From contig WHTJ01000025.1 of the NCBI GenBank assembly GCA_009377795.1, forward strand, positions 1 to 48,037: a DNA stretch of 48,037 nt, in the 5' to 3' direction. The position numbers and the translations under genes were made by a program. Shown in pieces: positions 16,439 through 24,151 of the stretch; the stretch's first letter is position 1, and each line of letters begins with the position of its first letter. The stretch is from Propionibacteriales bacterium. Lineage in GTDB: Bacteria; Actinomycetota; Actinomycetes; Propionibacteriales; Nocardioidaceae. The notes under the pieces are model-generated. The model was not told the origin of the DNA and searched no databases. It was given only the letters and a program-made list of their open reading frames with translations.

Positions 16439-17263
16439 ATGGCGATGACGACGCAGCGCACGGAGAAAGCGGCTACGTCTGCAGGGACGCCCGCGGGTCG
16501 CCGGGTCAAGGCCCTGCTGGTCACATCGCTGCCGCTGATCGCGCTCGTCGTTCTCCTCGTCGTGTGGGAGGTAGCGGGCAGGATGGCGAACCCCATCCTG
16601 TTCGCCCCTCCCTCGCGCGTGGCCGACGCCTTCGTGGAGCTGACGGCGTCCGGCCGGCTCCCGCAGGCGCTGTTCGTCTCGCTGCAGTCCCTGGCGGCGG
16701 GCTTCCTGCTCGCCTTGGTGACCGGTCTCGCGATCGGTGTCCTGCTGGGGCTCCACCCGACTCTGGCCCGGGGAGTGGAGCCGTACATCGACGCGATCTA
16801 TGCCACGCCGCGCGTGGTGATGATCCCGCTGGTCATTCTGTGGTTCGGTGTTGGGTTCTGGGGTCGCCTGTTCATCATCTGGATCGGCGGCGTCGTGCCG
16901 ATCATCCTGAACACCGCCATCGGTGTGCGGAACGTGCGACAGGATCTGGTCGAGGTGGCTGAGTCGTTCGGCGCCAGTGAGCGCCAGCTCGTCCGCCACG
17001 TCATACTTCCTGGTGCGGTGCCGTACGTGATGGCAGGCCTGCGCATCGCCGCCGGCCGGTTGCTCCTCGGCGTCGTGATCGCCGAGATCTTCCTGGACCT
17101 GACCGGCGTCGGTGGGATCATCCAGACGGAGTCGGCGTACTTCCGAACCGACAACATGCTCGTCGGCGTCCTCGTCTTCGCGGCCCTGGGTGTCGTTATG
17201 ATGTGGGCATTCGACCTCCTGGAGAAGGCGTTCTCCGGCTGGAAGGAGCGTGGCGCCGAGTGA
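16439..17263 (+). CDS. ABC importer permease (second of two)
   Basis: The 274-residue protein starts at ATG 16439, behind GGAGAGAGTGAG. It has the same six-helix layout as the first permease and the EAA loop EVAESFGASERQLVRHVIL followed by PGAVPYVMAGLRIAAGRLL. Its N-terminus is longer and basic (MAMTTQRTEKAATSAGTPAG). It lies directly after the binding-protein gene, and its stop overlaps the GTG of the aldolase gene. Alignment by eye of the EAA loops shows clear kinship with the permease at 14465, but they are not a recent duplication. Confidence 0.92.
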   Translation: MAMTTQRTEKAATSAGTPAGRRVKALLVTSLPLIALVVLLVVWEVAGRMANPILFAPPSRVADAFVELTASGRLPQALFVSLQSLAAGFLLALVTGLAIGVLLGLHPTLARGVEPYIDAIYATPRVVMIPLVILWFGVGFWGRLFIIWIGGVVPIILNTAIGVRNVRQDLVEVAESFGASERQLVRHVILPGAVPYVMAGLRIAAGRLLLGVVIAEIFLDLTGVGGIIQTESAYFRTDNMLVGVLVFAALGVVMMWAFDLLEKAFSGWKERGAE

Positions 17264-17961
17264 CAAGTGCCGAGGACCTGCGGCGCGAGGTCGCGCTCGG
17301 ATGCCGCGTTCTGGACCGCGAAGGGCAGGGTGACTTCATCTGGGGCCACGTCAGCGCTCGGGATCCGCAGGGGCGTGGTGCATGGCTGAAGGGGGCCGGC
17401 CTCGGCTTCGACGAGATCACCTCGGACGACGTCATCCTGGTGGACCGCGACGGTGGCCTTCTCGAGGGGGAGGGGCGTGTTCACTTCGAGTACCCGATCC
17501 ACACGGAGGTCCTGGCGGCCAGGCCGGACGTCGGCGCGGTCGTGCACACTCACGCCGAGGCCGCCGTGGCGTTCGCTGCGACAGGCATGCCGCTACGGCC
17601 CATCGGACACGAGGGCACGCTATTCACACCACCGGACATCGCTCGCTACACCAAGACGTCGGATCTCATCATGAACGCCGAGCTCGGTGCCTCGGTGGCG
17701 CAGGCACTCGACGCTCGCAACGCGGTGCTCCTCGTCAACCACGGCATCGTCACCGTTGGCGCGGACGTTGCGACGGCTGTGATGACCGCGGTGATACTCG
17801 AGCGAGCCTGCCGGTCGCAGCTCCTGGCCTCCGCTTCGGGCCTGCCGCTGACGTGGACCCACGACGACGAGGCGCTGCGGAAACGCGAGGGGGTCTACGG
17901 CGAGCACCAGATCGGCGCTGCGTGGGTCTACCTCCGCCGACGCCTGGACCCCGACTCCTAG
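17260..17961 (+). CDS. Class II aldolase/adducin-family protein
   Basis: The start is GTG 17260, overlapping the permease stop, giving 233 residues (VTSAEDLRREVALGCRVLDR). The AraD/FucA zinc site is seen in AVVHTHAEAAVAFAATGMPL, with a third His in LLVNHGIVTVG. The E in HFEYPIHTE may contribute acid-base catalysis. Members are sugar-phosphate aldolases or epimerases, but some are decarboxylases of hydroxy-aromatic or pyridine carboxylates. Given a molybdenum hydroxylase and an anion importer in the same operon, a decarboxylase or retro-aldol step in catabolism is the better guess. No sugar kinase is nearby. It is the last gene of the island. Confidence 0.9.
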   Translation: MTSAEDLRREVALGCRVLDREGQGDFIWGHVSARDPQGRGAWLKGAGLGFDEITSDDVILVDRDGGLLEGEGRVHFEYPIHTEVLAARPDVGAVVHTHAEAAVAFAATGMPLRPIGHEGTLFTPPDIARYTKTSDLIMNAELGASVAQALDARNAVLLVNHGIVTVGADVATAVMTAVILERACRSQLLASASGLPLTWTHDDEALRKREGVYGEHQIGAAWVYLRRRLDPDS

Positions 17962-18118
17962 CCACCTGCTCCCGTACCTGTCCCGCCGCCGTCGACCAGT
18001 GGTGAGTACACCAGAACGTTCTTGATCGACTGGACGGGTTCACATCACGTTGGCCTGTGGAACAGGCAACGTTCCTAGGGTCCAGATCGTTCATGCCGCC
18101 CACCCACTGGGAGTCTCC

Positions 18119-19272
18119 GTGCGCCAGCACCCGTCCCTGCGCAAATGCCCTGCGCATCATTGCCGTGGCCGCGACCGCCGCGGCCACGATCGCCGTCGGG
18201 GCCGGACCGGCTCAGGCCGACCGCTCGAGCGAGAACCTGTTCCCGTACCCCGACTCGGACCTCACGCTCATCAACCATCGCGGCTGTCGCCGGGCTTCCC
18301 GGAGAACACGCTCGCGGCGTTCCGGAACTCGATCGCCATGGACGTCGACGTCATCGAGATCGACCTGCGCCCGACGAAGGACCGTGAGATCGTCATCCTC
18401 CACGACGGCACCGTCGACCGGACCACCGACGGCACCGGCCCGGTCAGCGAGCTCACCCTCGAACAGGTGAAGGGCCTCGACGCGGGCAGCTACGTATCCT
18501 CCGAGTTCGCCGGCGAACGGATCCCGACGTACGAGGAGACCCTCGAGCTGGTCAAGGGCACCGGCGTACGGCTGCTGCTCGACATCAAGGACGCATCGCA
18601 GGTCGAGGACATCGTGCGCACTACCGAGGCGTACGACATGGTCGACCAGGTCATCGTGGGACCGCGTACGGTCCAGGCGCTCAACGACTTCAGGGCGCTC
18701 AACCCCGACCTGACCTCCCTCGGTTTCATTGCCACCCTGGGCGACGCCGATGCCTTCATCGCCGCCGGAGTGGACTACATCCGCCTCTGGCCGGACTGGA
18801 TCACCGGTTCGCGAGACAGCGAAGCCTGCCAGGCCGACTACGCCGCTCGGGTCGCCGCGTACGAGAACGGAGAGCGGGCACACCCCGGCTCGGCCTCGTG
18901 CATGCTCGAGCACATCGTGTCCCAGGGCACGCCGGTGTGGTCGACCACGAACGACCTGGGTTACGCCGCGATGGATGAATGCTTCCGCCTCGGAGCCACC
19001 GGTCTGCTCTCCGACCTGCCGGTCGTCCTCGACCAGCTCCTCGACGACATCGAGGACCAGCGCTTCGCGACGCCATCGACGACACCCGGCTGGCCGGCGA
19101 GGTGGATCGGGTCCGCAAGGACATCGGCAAGCGCGACGCCCAGAAGGCGTGCCGCAGGCTGGACCGTGTCATCGAGCAAATCTCTGCCGCCGACATGCCG
19201 TCGGCAACCGCCTCCGACCACATCGCGTCGGCCCGGGAGGTCAAGGCGATCCTGGCCTGGTCACGGTTCTGA
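18119..19272 (+). pseudogene. Secreted glycerophosphodiester phosphodiesterase, three frameshifts
   Basis: The likely start is GTG 18119 (VRQHPSLRK) behind GGGAG. After an extra T near 18146 the frame continues as ALRIIAVAATAAATIAVGAG, a signal peptide ending AQA. It then runs to LINHRG, the GDPD entry motif. A missing C near 18284 moves the frame to LSPGFPENTLAAF and the rest of the GDPD barrel (DVIEIDLRPTKDREIVILHD, DIKDASQVED, GFIATLGDADAFIAAGVDYI). A further base is missing near 19062-19068, after which a helical tail (LDRVIEQISAADMPSATASD) runs to TGA 19272. Each shift is judged from the best protein continuation. Three frameshifts argue for a decayed gene rather than one sequencing error. 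Confidence 0.8.
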
Positions 19273-19364
19273 CCCGCTGACAGCCCACCTTCGCAGCGGG
19301 GTGTCGCCTCCCTGCGTAGATCCACACGCGCGTAGCGCTGTCCTTTGACCCTGACTTGCCCCTG

Positions 19365-19381
19365 CTAATCGCACGCAGATC
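19365..19381. repeat. Direct repeat copy A (17 bases)
   Basis: CTAATCGCACGCAGATC matches copy B at 21471-21487 at 16 of 17 positions. The pair encloses 2.1 kb, including the DinB and MarR genes and the recombinase remnant. The 219 bases from 19273 to 19491 that hold this copy contain no gene I can support. The stretch GGTCAAGTCCCGTGGCGTGG nearby looks like a degenerate insertion-sequence end, but I cannot confirm that. Confidence 0.5.
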
Positions 19382-19491
19382 CCACGGGCTGGTGATGTCA
19401 CGGTCAAGTCCCGTGGCGTGGTGTACGGGGTGTGATCCTTCGTCGTTGGTTGGGTATGTCTTGGTGGTCATTGGTGAGTCGGGTCTGGTGA

Positions 19492-20067
19492 TCATTGGCC
19501 TGTTCGGCCGTCGACTCGCTCGCGAAGGAGGTCGGCGTGGCCGCAGTGCCGCGCGTACTCCGCGATCTGCGCCACCAGGATGTCGCGAAGCTGCAAGTCC
19601 GCCCCGTCGGGGCCGAGGTCGGAGACGCCGGCGTTCCACGTGCCGAGGTCGGCGATGCCGGCCACGAACTGGTCGGTGAGCTCTACCTCGGCCCGCCACC
19701 GTCGCCAGGCGTCGTCCACGACTGCTGGGTCGGCGATCGCGCCGTTCCAGTCGCCGTCAGGGTCTTCGTCGGTGCAGTACAACTTCGGCGCGTCCTCGCC
19801 GGCCATGACCCGGCGAAGGTGTCGCTCCCCCTCGGCCAGGTGCCGCACCAGCCCGAGTAGGGACATCGTGGACGGTGGTACGGATCGTCGGGCGAGCTGC
19901 TCGGCATCCAGGCCCGCGCATTTCATTTCGATGGTGAGGCGGTAGTGGCGCAGATAGTCGAGCAGTATGCCGCGTTCGTCGACGGTCTCGACATCGGTTT
20001 CGCGCGGGTCGTCGTCCGGGTCGACCCACATGTCGGGATAGATGGTCGACTGCGTCCACCGAGTCAT
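19492..20067 (-). CDS. DinB/DUF664-like four-helix metalloprotein
   Basis: From ATG 20067 (MTRWTQSTIYPDMWVDPDDD) the product is 191 residues, the usual size of this actinobacterial group. The longer frame to 20136 has no better start. The three-His metal site expected of DinB-like proteins can be seen as LVRHLAEGERHLRRVMAGED and, at the end, EYARHCGHADLLRERVDG, giving one His in helix 2 and HxxH in the last helix. Relatives include mycothiol-dependent enzymes and stress-induced proteins of unknown substrate. It stands alone on the minus strand inside the direct-repeat-bounded stretch. The family is likely, the reaction unknown. Confidence 0.85.
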   Translation of the reverse strand: MTRWTQSTIYPDMWVDPDDDPRETDVETVDERGILLDYLRHYRLTIEMKCAGLDAEQLARRSVPPSTMSLLGLVRHLAEGERHLRRVMAGEDAPKLYCTDEDPDGDWNGAIADPAVVDDAWRRWRAEVELTDQFVAGIADLGTWNAGVSDLGPDGADLQLRDILVAQIAEYARHCGHADLLRERVDGRTGQ

Positions 20068-20346
20068 CGCTGGTTCACTGATGTGCTCACCTGAGACCAT
20101 GTGAGCATGGTGGACCGCGCCGGAACCGTCCGCCACTGAATATTGGGCATCTTCTGTCGGGTTGTTAGGCGCTGATGGCGTCGGGGTGTAGGCCTTGGCA
20201 GTGTCCTTGCGGGCTGGCTAGCTGGCCGTGCTGCTGATCGCGGCAGGAGCGGGCTGTGAGCGAGGCTATCGCGAACCATACTGAGCCCGTCGTGAACGGT
20301 CGTCGCCGGCCATAGACGTCGCCGAGCACGCGCGGGCTGAGATCGT
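20068..20346. other. Intergenic stretch, possible decayed coding remnant
   Basis: No supported gene lies in these 279 bases. One minus-strand frame without stops (about 20165-20346) reads VLGDVYGRRRPFTTGSVWF and then CRDQQHGQLASPQGHC. It has no start of its own and would be a C-terminal fragment of something I do not recognise, possibly a transposase. I note it without calling a gene. Confidence 0.25.
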
Positions 20347-20784
20347 CTACGCCCCGGCGTGCCCGGCGAGGCGCATGCCGTCGCGGATGTTGAGCGACAT
20401 GAGCGCGAGGTTGACCAGCCCAGCGACGAGTTCGATCGATTGCACGGTGACAAACGTGGTGCCGAAGTCCCCCCGCGAGGCGAGGCGGTCCAGGTAGATG
20501 ACGGCAGGGACCAGAATGAGAATTCCGTTGCCGGCGATGAAGGGCATGCGGTGCTTCTTCGCGAGGATTCTTTGGTCGGTCGTACCTCGACCCATGTACG
20601 CTCCGGTCGCTCCGGCGACGGCGAGAGCTGGGACCAGGAGGAACAAGCCGAACGCGATCGCCTCTTTGATGAGAGCGATCTGCGACTCGGTGCCCAGTAA
20701 CTCGATGCTGACCGTCGAGAGCCAGAAGGTGAGGATCGCGAGGAAGGCCGTCAGGGCGGCGGCCACATGGAGCCGTCTGATCAT
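20347..20784 (-). CDS. Small four-helix membrane protein, function unknown
   Basis: The 145-residue protein starts at ATG 20784, overlapping the MarR stop by four bases (ATGA). Four hydrophobic stretches are visible: VAAALTAFLAILTFWLS, EAIAFGLFLLVPALAVAGAT, FIAGNGILILVPAVIYLD and SIELVAGLVNLALMSLNI. The loop between helices 2 and 3 is basic (DQRILAKKHRMP). I do not recognise a family with a known role. Its place directly behind a MarR regulator with twin operators suggests it is the regulated output, perhaps for efflux or tolerance to the MarR ligand. Confidence 0.8.
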   Translation of the reverse strand: MIRRLHVAAALTAFLAILTFWLSTVSIELLGTESQIALIKEAIAFGLFLLVPALAVAGATGAYMGRGTTDQRILAKKHRMPFIAGNGILILVPAVIYLDRLASRGDFGTTFVTVQSIELVAGLVNLALMSLNIRDGMRLAGHAGA

Positions 20785-21239
20785 GAGCCCTGCTCTTTGT
20801 TGGGAGCACCCGTTTGGGCTGCTTCCAGGTTCGTGATGGCGCGAGCGATTAGCCCCATCAGCGTTTGCTTCTCAGCATCGGTGAAGTGAGCTGTGGCAAT
20901 GGCGTTGGTCTCCTCGGCAGCCTGCACAAGCACGTCCTCCAGTGCCCGTGCCCGTGGAGTCAGAACGATGAGGGCACGGCGGCCGTCGTCGGGATCTGGG
21001 ATGCGTTCGACGAGTTCGTCCCGCTCCATCCGCTTCAGCGTGTGGGCCATCGTCGACTGATCGATGCGGACCTGCTCCCGCAGTTCGGACTGCGTCACCC
21101 GGTCACGTTCGAACAGTGCCAGCAGTTGGGCGAACTGACCCGGAACCACTCCGTGCGGGAGGGTGCGTGTCCGTAGCTCCTGGGCCAACGAACGCGCCAG
21201 GTGATTGACCTGATAGCCGAACGACTCTTGACGCTTCAC
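20781..21239 (-). CDS. MarR-family transcriptional regulator
   Basis: The preferred start is GTG 21239 (VKRQESFGYQVNHLARSLAQ), 4 bases behind GGGAGG, giving 152 residues. The ATG at 21257 lies inside an operator palindrome and has no ribosome-binding site. The winged helix is clear (QFAQLLALFERDRVTQSELR, then EQVRIDQSTMAHTLKRMERD) with the wing DGRRALIVLT. N- and C-terminal helices give the MarR dimer interface. It is co-transcribed with the membrane protein gene by ATGA overlap. Twin palindromes just upstream suggest autorepression. Confidence 0.92.
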   Translation of the reverse strand: MKRQESFGYQVNHLARSLAQELRTRTLPHGVVPGQFAQLLALFERDRVTQSELREQVRIDQSTMAHTLKRMERDELVERIPDPDDGRRALIVLTPRARALEDVLVQAAEETNAIATAHFTDAEKQTLMGLIARAITNLEAAQTGAPNKEQGS

Positions 21240-21255
21240 ACTGCCTCCCAGATAC

Positions 21256-21288
21256 ATGGCTTGCCATTCACATTACATGGCTAGCCAT
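21256..21288. promoter_or_regulatory. Twin palindromic operators of the MarR operon
   Basis: ATGGCTTGCCAT (21256-21267) and ATGGCTAGCCAT (21277-21288) share the pattern ATGGCNNGCCAT. The second is a perfect palindrome. Their centres are 21 bases apart, i.e. two helical turns, on one DNA face. A possible minus-strand promoter fits between them: -35 TTGAGT (21298-21293) and -10 TGTAAT (21277-21272). This would let MarR dimers block both promoter elements and the start point. Binding is inferred. Confidence 0.75.
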
Positions 21289-21297
21289 ATAAACTCA

Positions 21298-21474
21298 ATG
21301 GCGCGTATGGGTCATGACAGCGAACGGGCCGCGCTGATCTACCAGCACGCGACCTCGGAGGCGGATCGGCTGGTGGCGAAGCGGCTCAACGACTATCTGT
21401 TGCGGGAGCGCGAGGATGCCGACGATGACGAGCCGGATGATGGTGCGGCGAGAGTGCCGGCGAGGGTCTCCTAA
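21298..21474 (+). pseudogene. C-terminal remnant of a tyrosine recombinase (integrase)
   Basis: A frame of 58 codons reads MARMGHDSERAALIYQHATS and ends REREDADDDEPDDGAARVPA followed by RVS. This is the end of an actinobacterial phage-type integrase. It contains the LGH/MGH-type motif and the nucleophilic Tyr in ALIYQHAT, but the core-binding domain and the catalytic Arg boxes are missing. The break falls in the MarR promoter region, suggesting an old deletion or recombination. It could not act alone. It lies 95 bases upstream of a tRNA-Gly gene, the kind of place where such elements integrate. Confidence 0.8.
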
Positions 21475-21487
21475 TCGCCCGCAGATC
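21471..21487. repeat. Direct repeat copy B (17 bases)
   Basis: CTAATCGCCCGCAGATC, beginning inside the stop of the recombinase remnant, pairs with copy A at 19365-19381 (one mismatch). It may be an attachment-site scar or a duplicated integrase tail. The spacing is 2.1 kb. Confidence 0.5.
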
Positions 21488-21519
21488 GCCCGCCCGGGAT
21501 CTTTGTCCGTTCGACAACG

Positions 21520-21558
21520 AAGCCCCAGGCGGAGAAAGTGTTCTCTGGCCTGGGGCTT
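21520..21558 (-). terminator. Rho-independent terminator after tRNA-Gly
   Basis: AAGCCCCAGGC at 21520-21530 pairs with GCCTGGGGCTT at 21548-21558, an 11-base perfect stem with a 17-base loop. On the minus strand it follows the tRNA-Gly gene by about ten bases, and is the expected end of that transcript. A short T run is present only on the plus strand, so it may also stop transcription from the left. Confidence 0.75.
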
Positions 21559-21568
21559 TGCCGTGTGG

Positions 21569-21639
21569 AGCGGGTGACGGGAATCGAACCCGCACCATCA
21601 GCTTGGAAGGCTGAGGCTCTGCCGTTGAGCTACACCCGC
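21569..21639 (-). tRNA. tRNA-Gly (anticodon TCC)
   Basis: On the minus strand a 71-base cloverleaf runs from GCGGGTGTAGCTCAACGGC to CACCCGC plus the discriminator T. The acceptor stem is perfect (GCGGGTG/CACCCGC), the anticodon loop reads CTTCCAA giving TCC, and the T-arm holds GGTTCGATTCC. No CCA is encoded. Confidence 0.96.
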
Positions 21640-21739
21640 GTGGCCGGGCGCCGTTTCGACGCTAGCGTGGGCCGCCGCCTATGATGACATGGCCAGGGCC
21701 GGATGGCCGATTCTGGTCCGCTAGACTCACCCGGCGCCG

Positions 21740-21812
21740 CGGGGCGTAGCGTAGTGGCTAGCGCGCCTGCTTTGGGAGCAGGAGATCGCAGGTTCGAGTC
21801 CTGTCGCCCCGA
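21740..21812 (+). tRNA. tRNA-Pro (anticodon TGG)
   Basis: A 73-base cloverleaf begins CGGGGCGTAGCGTAGTGGC and ends CGCCCCG plus the discriminator A. The acceptor stem CGGGGCG/CGCCCCG is perfect. The anticodon stem-loop CTGCTTTGGGAGCAG gives TGG, and the T-arm holds GGTTCGAGTCC. It precedes tig, as in many Actinomycetota. Confidence 0.96.
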
Positions 21813-21893
21813 CCGACGACCCGATCAGGTCGAGCATCCGGGCGATGCCACGCGTCGACAACCAGCCATGTGACCGAGGAGAGAGTCATCACC

Positions 21894-23342
21894 GTGCAGA
21901 GCGCCGTCGAAGAACTGAGCCCGACCAGCGTGCGGCTCACCGTCGAGGTGCCGTTTGAGGAACTCAAACCGAGCCTCGACGCGGCGTACAAGAAGATCGC
22001 CGGTCAGATCACCGTGCCCGGCTTCCGCAAGGGACGCGTCCCTCCCCAGATCATCGACCAGAGGCTGGGACGCGGCGTGGTGCTGGACGAGGCGGTCAAC
22101 GACGCGATCCCGCGCTACTACACAGAGGCCCTGCGGGAGAACGACCTGACTCCGCTGGGCCAACCCGAGCTGGATGTCAAGGAGTTCGAGGACGGGGAGA
22201 AGCTGACGTTCACCGCCGAGCTCGACGTGCGGCCACACATCGAGCTGCCGGAGTACAACGGCGTCACGGCCGAGGTGGACGGCATCGAGATCGCCGACGC
22301 CGAGGTCGAGGAGCAGCTGCAGGCCCTGCGGGAGCGGTTCGGCACCCTCACGGAGGTGGACCGGTCGGCGGCCGACGGTGATTTCGTGACGATCGACCTG
22401 GCGGCGACCAAGGACGGCGAACCGATCGAGGACGCCCAGGCAGCGGGCCTCAGCTACCAGATCGGCAGCGGCAACATGCTCGACGGCCTGGACGAGGCGC
22501 TGACCGGCATGACCGCGGGCAAGGAGAACACCTTCACCAGCACGCTTGTCGGCGGCGAGCTGGTGGGCGAGGAGGTCCAGGTCCAGGTCACTCTGCAGGC
22601 GGTGAAGGAACAGCAGCTGCCCGACGTCGACGAGGAGTTCGCCCAGATGGCGTCCGAGTTCGACACCGTGGAGGAGCTGACCGCCGATCTGCGCGACCGG
22701 CTCCTTCGCGGCAAGCGGCTGGAGCAGGCGGCGGCCGCGCGTGACGCCGTACTCGAGAAGCTCCTGGACCTCACCGAGGTGCCGCTGCCCGAGCGGGTGG
22801 TGGCGGACGAGGTGGAGTCGCGCCGCGAGCAGATCCGTCAGCAGCTCGCGTACGCCGGCATGACCGAGCAGCAGTACCTCGACTCCGAGCAGCAGACCGA
22901 GGACGAGTTCAGCGGGGAGCTGGAGAAGCGGGCCACGGACGCACTGGCCGCGCAGTTCGTGCTGGAGGAGATCGCGAAGAAGGAGGAGCTCGGAGTCGAG
23001 GAGTCCGAGCTCACCGAGCACATCCAGCGGCGGGCCCAGGGAGTCGGGATGCAGCCGGCCGAGTACGCCGACCAGATGATGAAGGCCGGTCAGGTGCCCG
23101 CACTGGTGTCCGAGGTCGTCCGTGGCAAGGCACTGGCTCTGGTGGTGGAGTCCGCGGAGGTCACCGACGGCTCCGGGGACCGGGTCGACCTCAAGAACCT
23201 CCGGCCGGACGGAACGTACGGCGAGCCCGAGGCGCAGACCGAGGCGCAGGTCGAGCCCGCAGCCGAGCCCGCGGGCCAACCCGAGGAGCAGGCCGAGGAG
23301 CAGGCCGAGCCCGGGTCCGAAGACGAGCCGAAGGACGCATAG
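21894..23342 (+). CDS. tig: Trigger factor (ribosome-associated chaperone and prolyl isomerase)
   Basis: The start is taken as GTG 21894 (VQSAVEELSPTSVRLTVEVP), which matches the family N-terminus, behind GAGGAGAG. A GTG at 21870 would add eight residues. The 482-residue product has the ribosome-binding domain with signature GFRKGRVPPQ (about residue 43), an FKBP-type isomerase domain (ADGDFVTIDLAATKDGEPIE onward) and the helical C-terminal chaperone domain. The last ~45 residues are an acidic, low-complexity tail (AEPAGQPEEQAEEQAEP), common in actinobacterial trigger factors. It binds nascent chains at the ribosome exit. It precedes clpP1 as in most bacteria. Confidence 0.97.
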   Translation: MQSAVEELSPTSVRLTVEVPFEELKPSLDAAYKKIAGQITVPGFRKGRVPPQIIDQRLGRGVVLDEAVNDAIPRYYTEALRENDLTPLGQPELDVKEFEDGEKLTFTAELDVRPHIELPEYNGVTAEVDGIEIADAEVEEQLQALRERFGTLTEVDRSAADGDFVTIDLAATKDGEPIEDAQAAGLSYQIGSGNMLDGLDEALTGMTAGKENTFTSTLVGGELVGEEVQVQVTLQAVKEQQLPDVDEEFAQMASEFDTVEELTADLRDRLLRGKRLEQAAAARDAVLEKLLDLTEVPLPERVVADEVESRREQIRQQLAYAGMTEQQYLDSEQQTEDEFSGELEKRATDALAAQFVLEEIAKKEELGVEESELTEHIQRRAQGVGMQPAEYADQMMKAGQVPALVSEVVRGKALALVVESAEVTDGSGDRVDLKNLRPDGTYGEPEAQTEAQVEPAAEPAGQPEEQAEEQAEPGSEDEPKDA

Positions 23343-23430
23343 CCGGCTGTCCGCCGACGTCGCGGGTGGACCGCTATCGGGACCCTGGGCACCGAGCGCG
23401 CCGGTAACCGGGCGTGTGGCCGCGGGAACC

Positions 23431-23447
23431 TTGCGCTGTGGGCGAAC
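23431..23447 (+). promoter_or_regulatory. ClgR-like box before clpP1
   Basis: TTGCGCTGTGGGCGAAC resembles the ClgR operator (WNNWCGCYNANRGCGWWS as I recall it), matching the CGCY...RGCGWWS core but not every outer position. It lies about 50 bases upstream of the clpP1 start. ClgR activates clpP1P2 in Streptomyces and Corynebacterium, so this is the expected place. It is called from the motif only. Confidence 0.5.
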
Positions 23448-23497
23448 AAGCCGGTGCACCTCTGGTATTGGCCGGGCTGGCCGCTAGGGTCGAGTAC

Positions 23498-24151
23498 GTG
23501 AACCAGATTGAGATGAACGGCGGCGACTCGAGGCTTGGCCTGGATGATCACATCTACCGGCGGCTGCTCGGTGAGCGGATCATCTTCCTCGGCTCGGAGG
23601 TCCGAGACGAGAACGCCAACGCGATCTGCGCCCAGATGCTGCTCCTGAACGCGGAGAACCCCAAGCAGGACATCTACCTCTACATCAACTCGCCCGGTGG
23701 CTCGGTCGACTCGGGCATGGCGATCTACGACACCATGCAGTTCATTTCGAACGACGTGTCGACGTTCGGCATCGGGCTGTCCGCGTCGATGGGCCAGTTC
23801 CTGCTGTGCGCGGGGGCCAAGGGCAAGCGGTACGCCCTGCCGCACGCGCGGATCATGATGCACCAACCCACCGGAGGGCTCGGCGGCACGGCGTCCGACA
23901 TCAAGATCCAGGCCGAGCAGTCCCTGCACATCAAGAAGACCATGTTCGGCCTGATCGCCCAGCACACCGGCCAGCCGGTCGAGCAGATCGAGCGGGACGC
24001 AGACCGCGATCGCTGGTTCACCGCCGAGGAGGCCAAGGAGTACGGTTTCATCGACCACGTCGTCCAGACCGCCGACGACGTCAACGGCGCGGCTTCGGCG
24101 GGCGACGTCGGCTACCACGCGAGCTCCGAGAAGGGGTCGACCAATGCCTGA
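23498..24151 (+). CDS. clpP1: ATP-dependent Clp protease proteolytic subunit 1
   Basis: The start is taken as GTG 23498 ([20 protein letters not shown]), giving 217 residues. ATG 23513 is possible. The serine-protease triad is S97 (GLSASMGQF), H122 (MMHQPTGG) and D171 (in RDADRDRWF), the same numbering as E. coli. The conserved [11 protein letters not shown] and the C-terminal EYGFIDHV are present. With ClpP2 it forms the hetero-tetradecameric peptidase that ClpX or ClpC1 feeds. It overlaps clpP2 by eight bases, so the two are coupled. A likely ClgR site lies upstream. Confidence 0.97.
   Translation: MNQIEMNGGDSRLGLDDHIYRRLLGERIIFLGSEVRDENANAICAQMLLLNAENPKQDIYLYINSPGGSVDSGMAIYDTMQFISNDVSTFGIGLSASMGQFLLCAGAKGKRYALPHARIMMHQPTGGLGGTASDIKIQAEQSLHIKKTMFGLIAQHTGQPVEQIERDADRDRWFTAEEAKEYGFIDHVVQTADDVNGAASAGDVGYHASSEKGSTNA

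Noticed and set aside
18050-18110. A small gene starting before the glycerophosphodiesterase signal peptide
   Set aside because: The best start with a ribosome-binding site is GTG 18119; the upstream frame has no site and no recognisable product.
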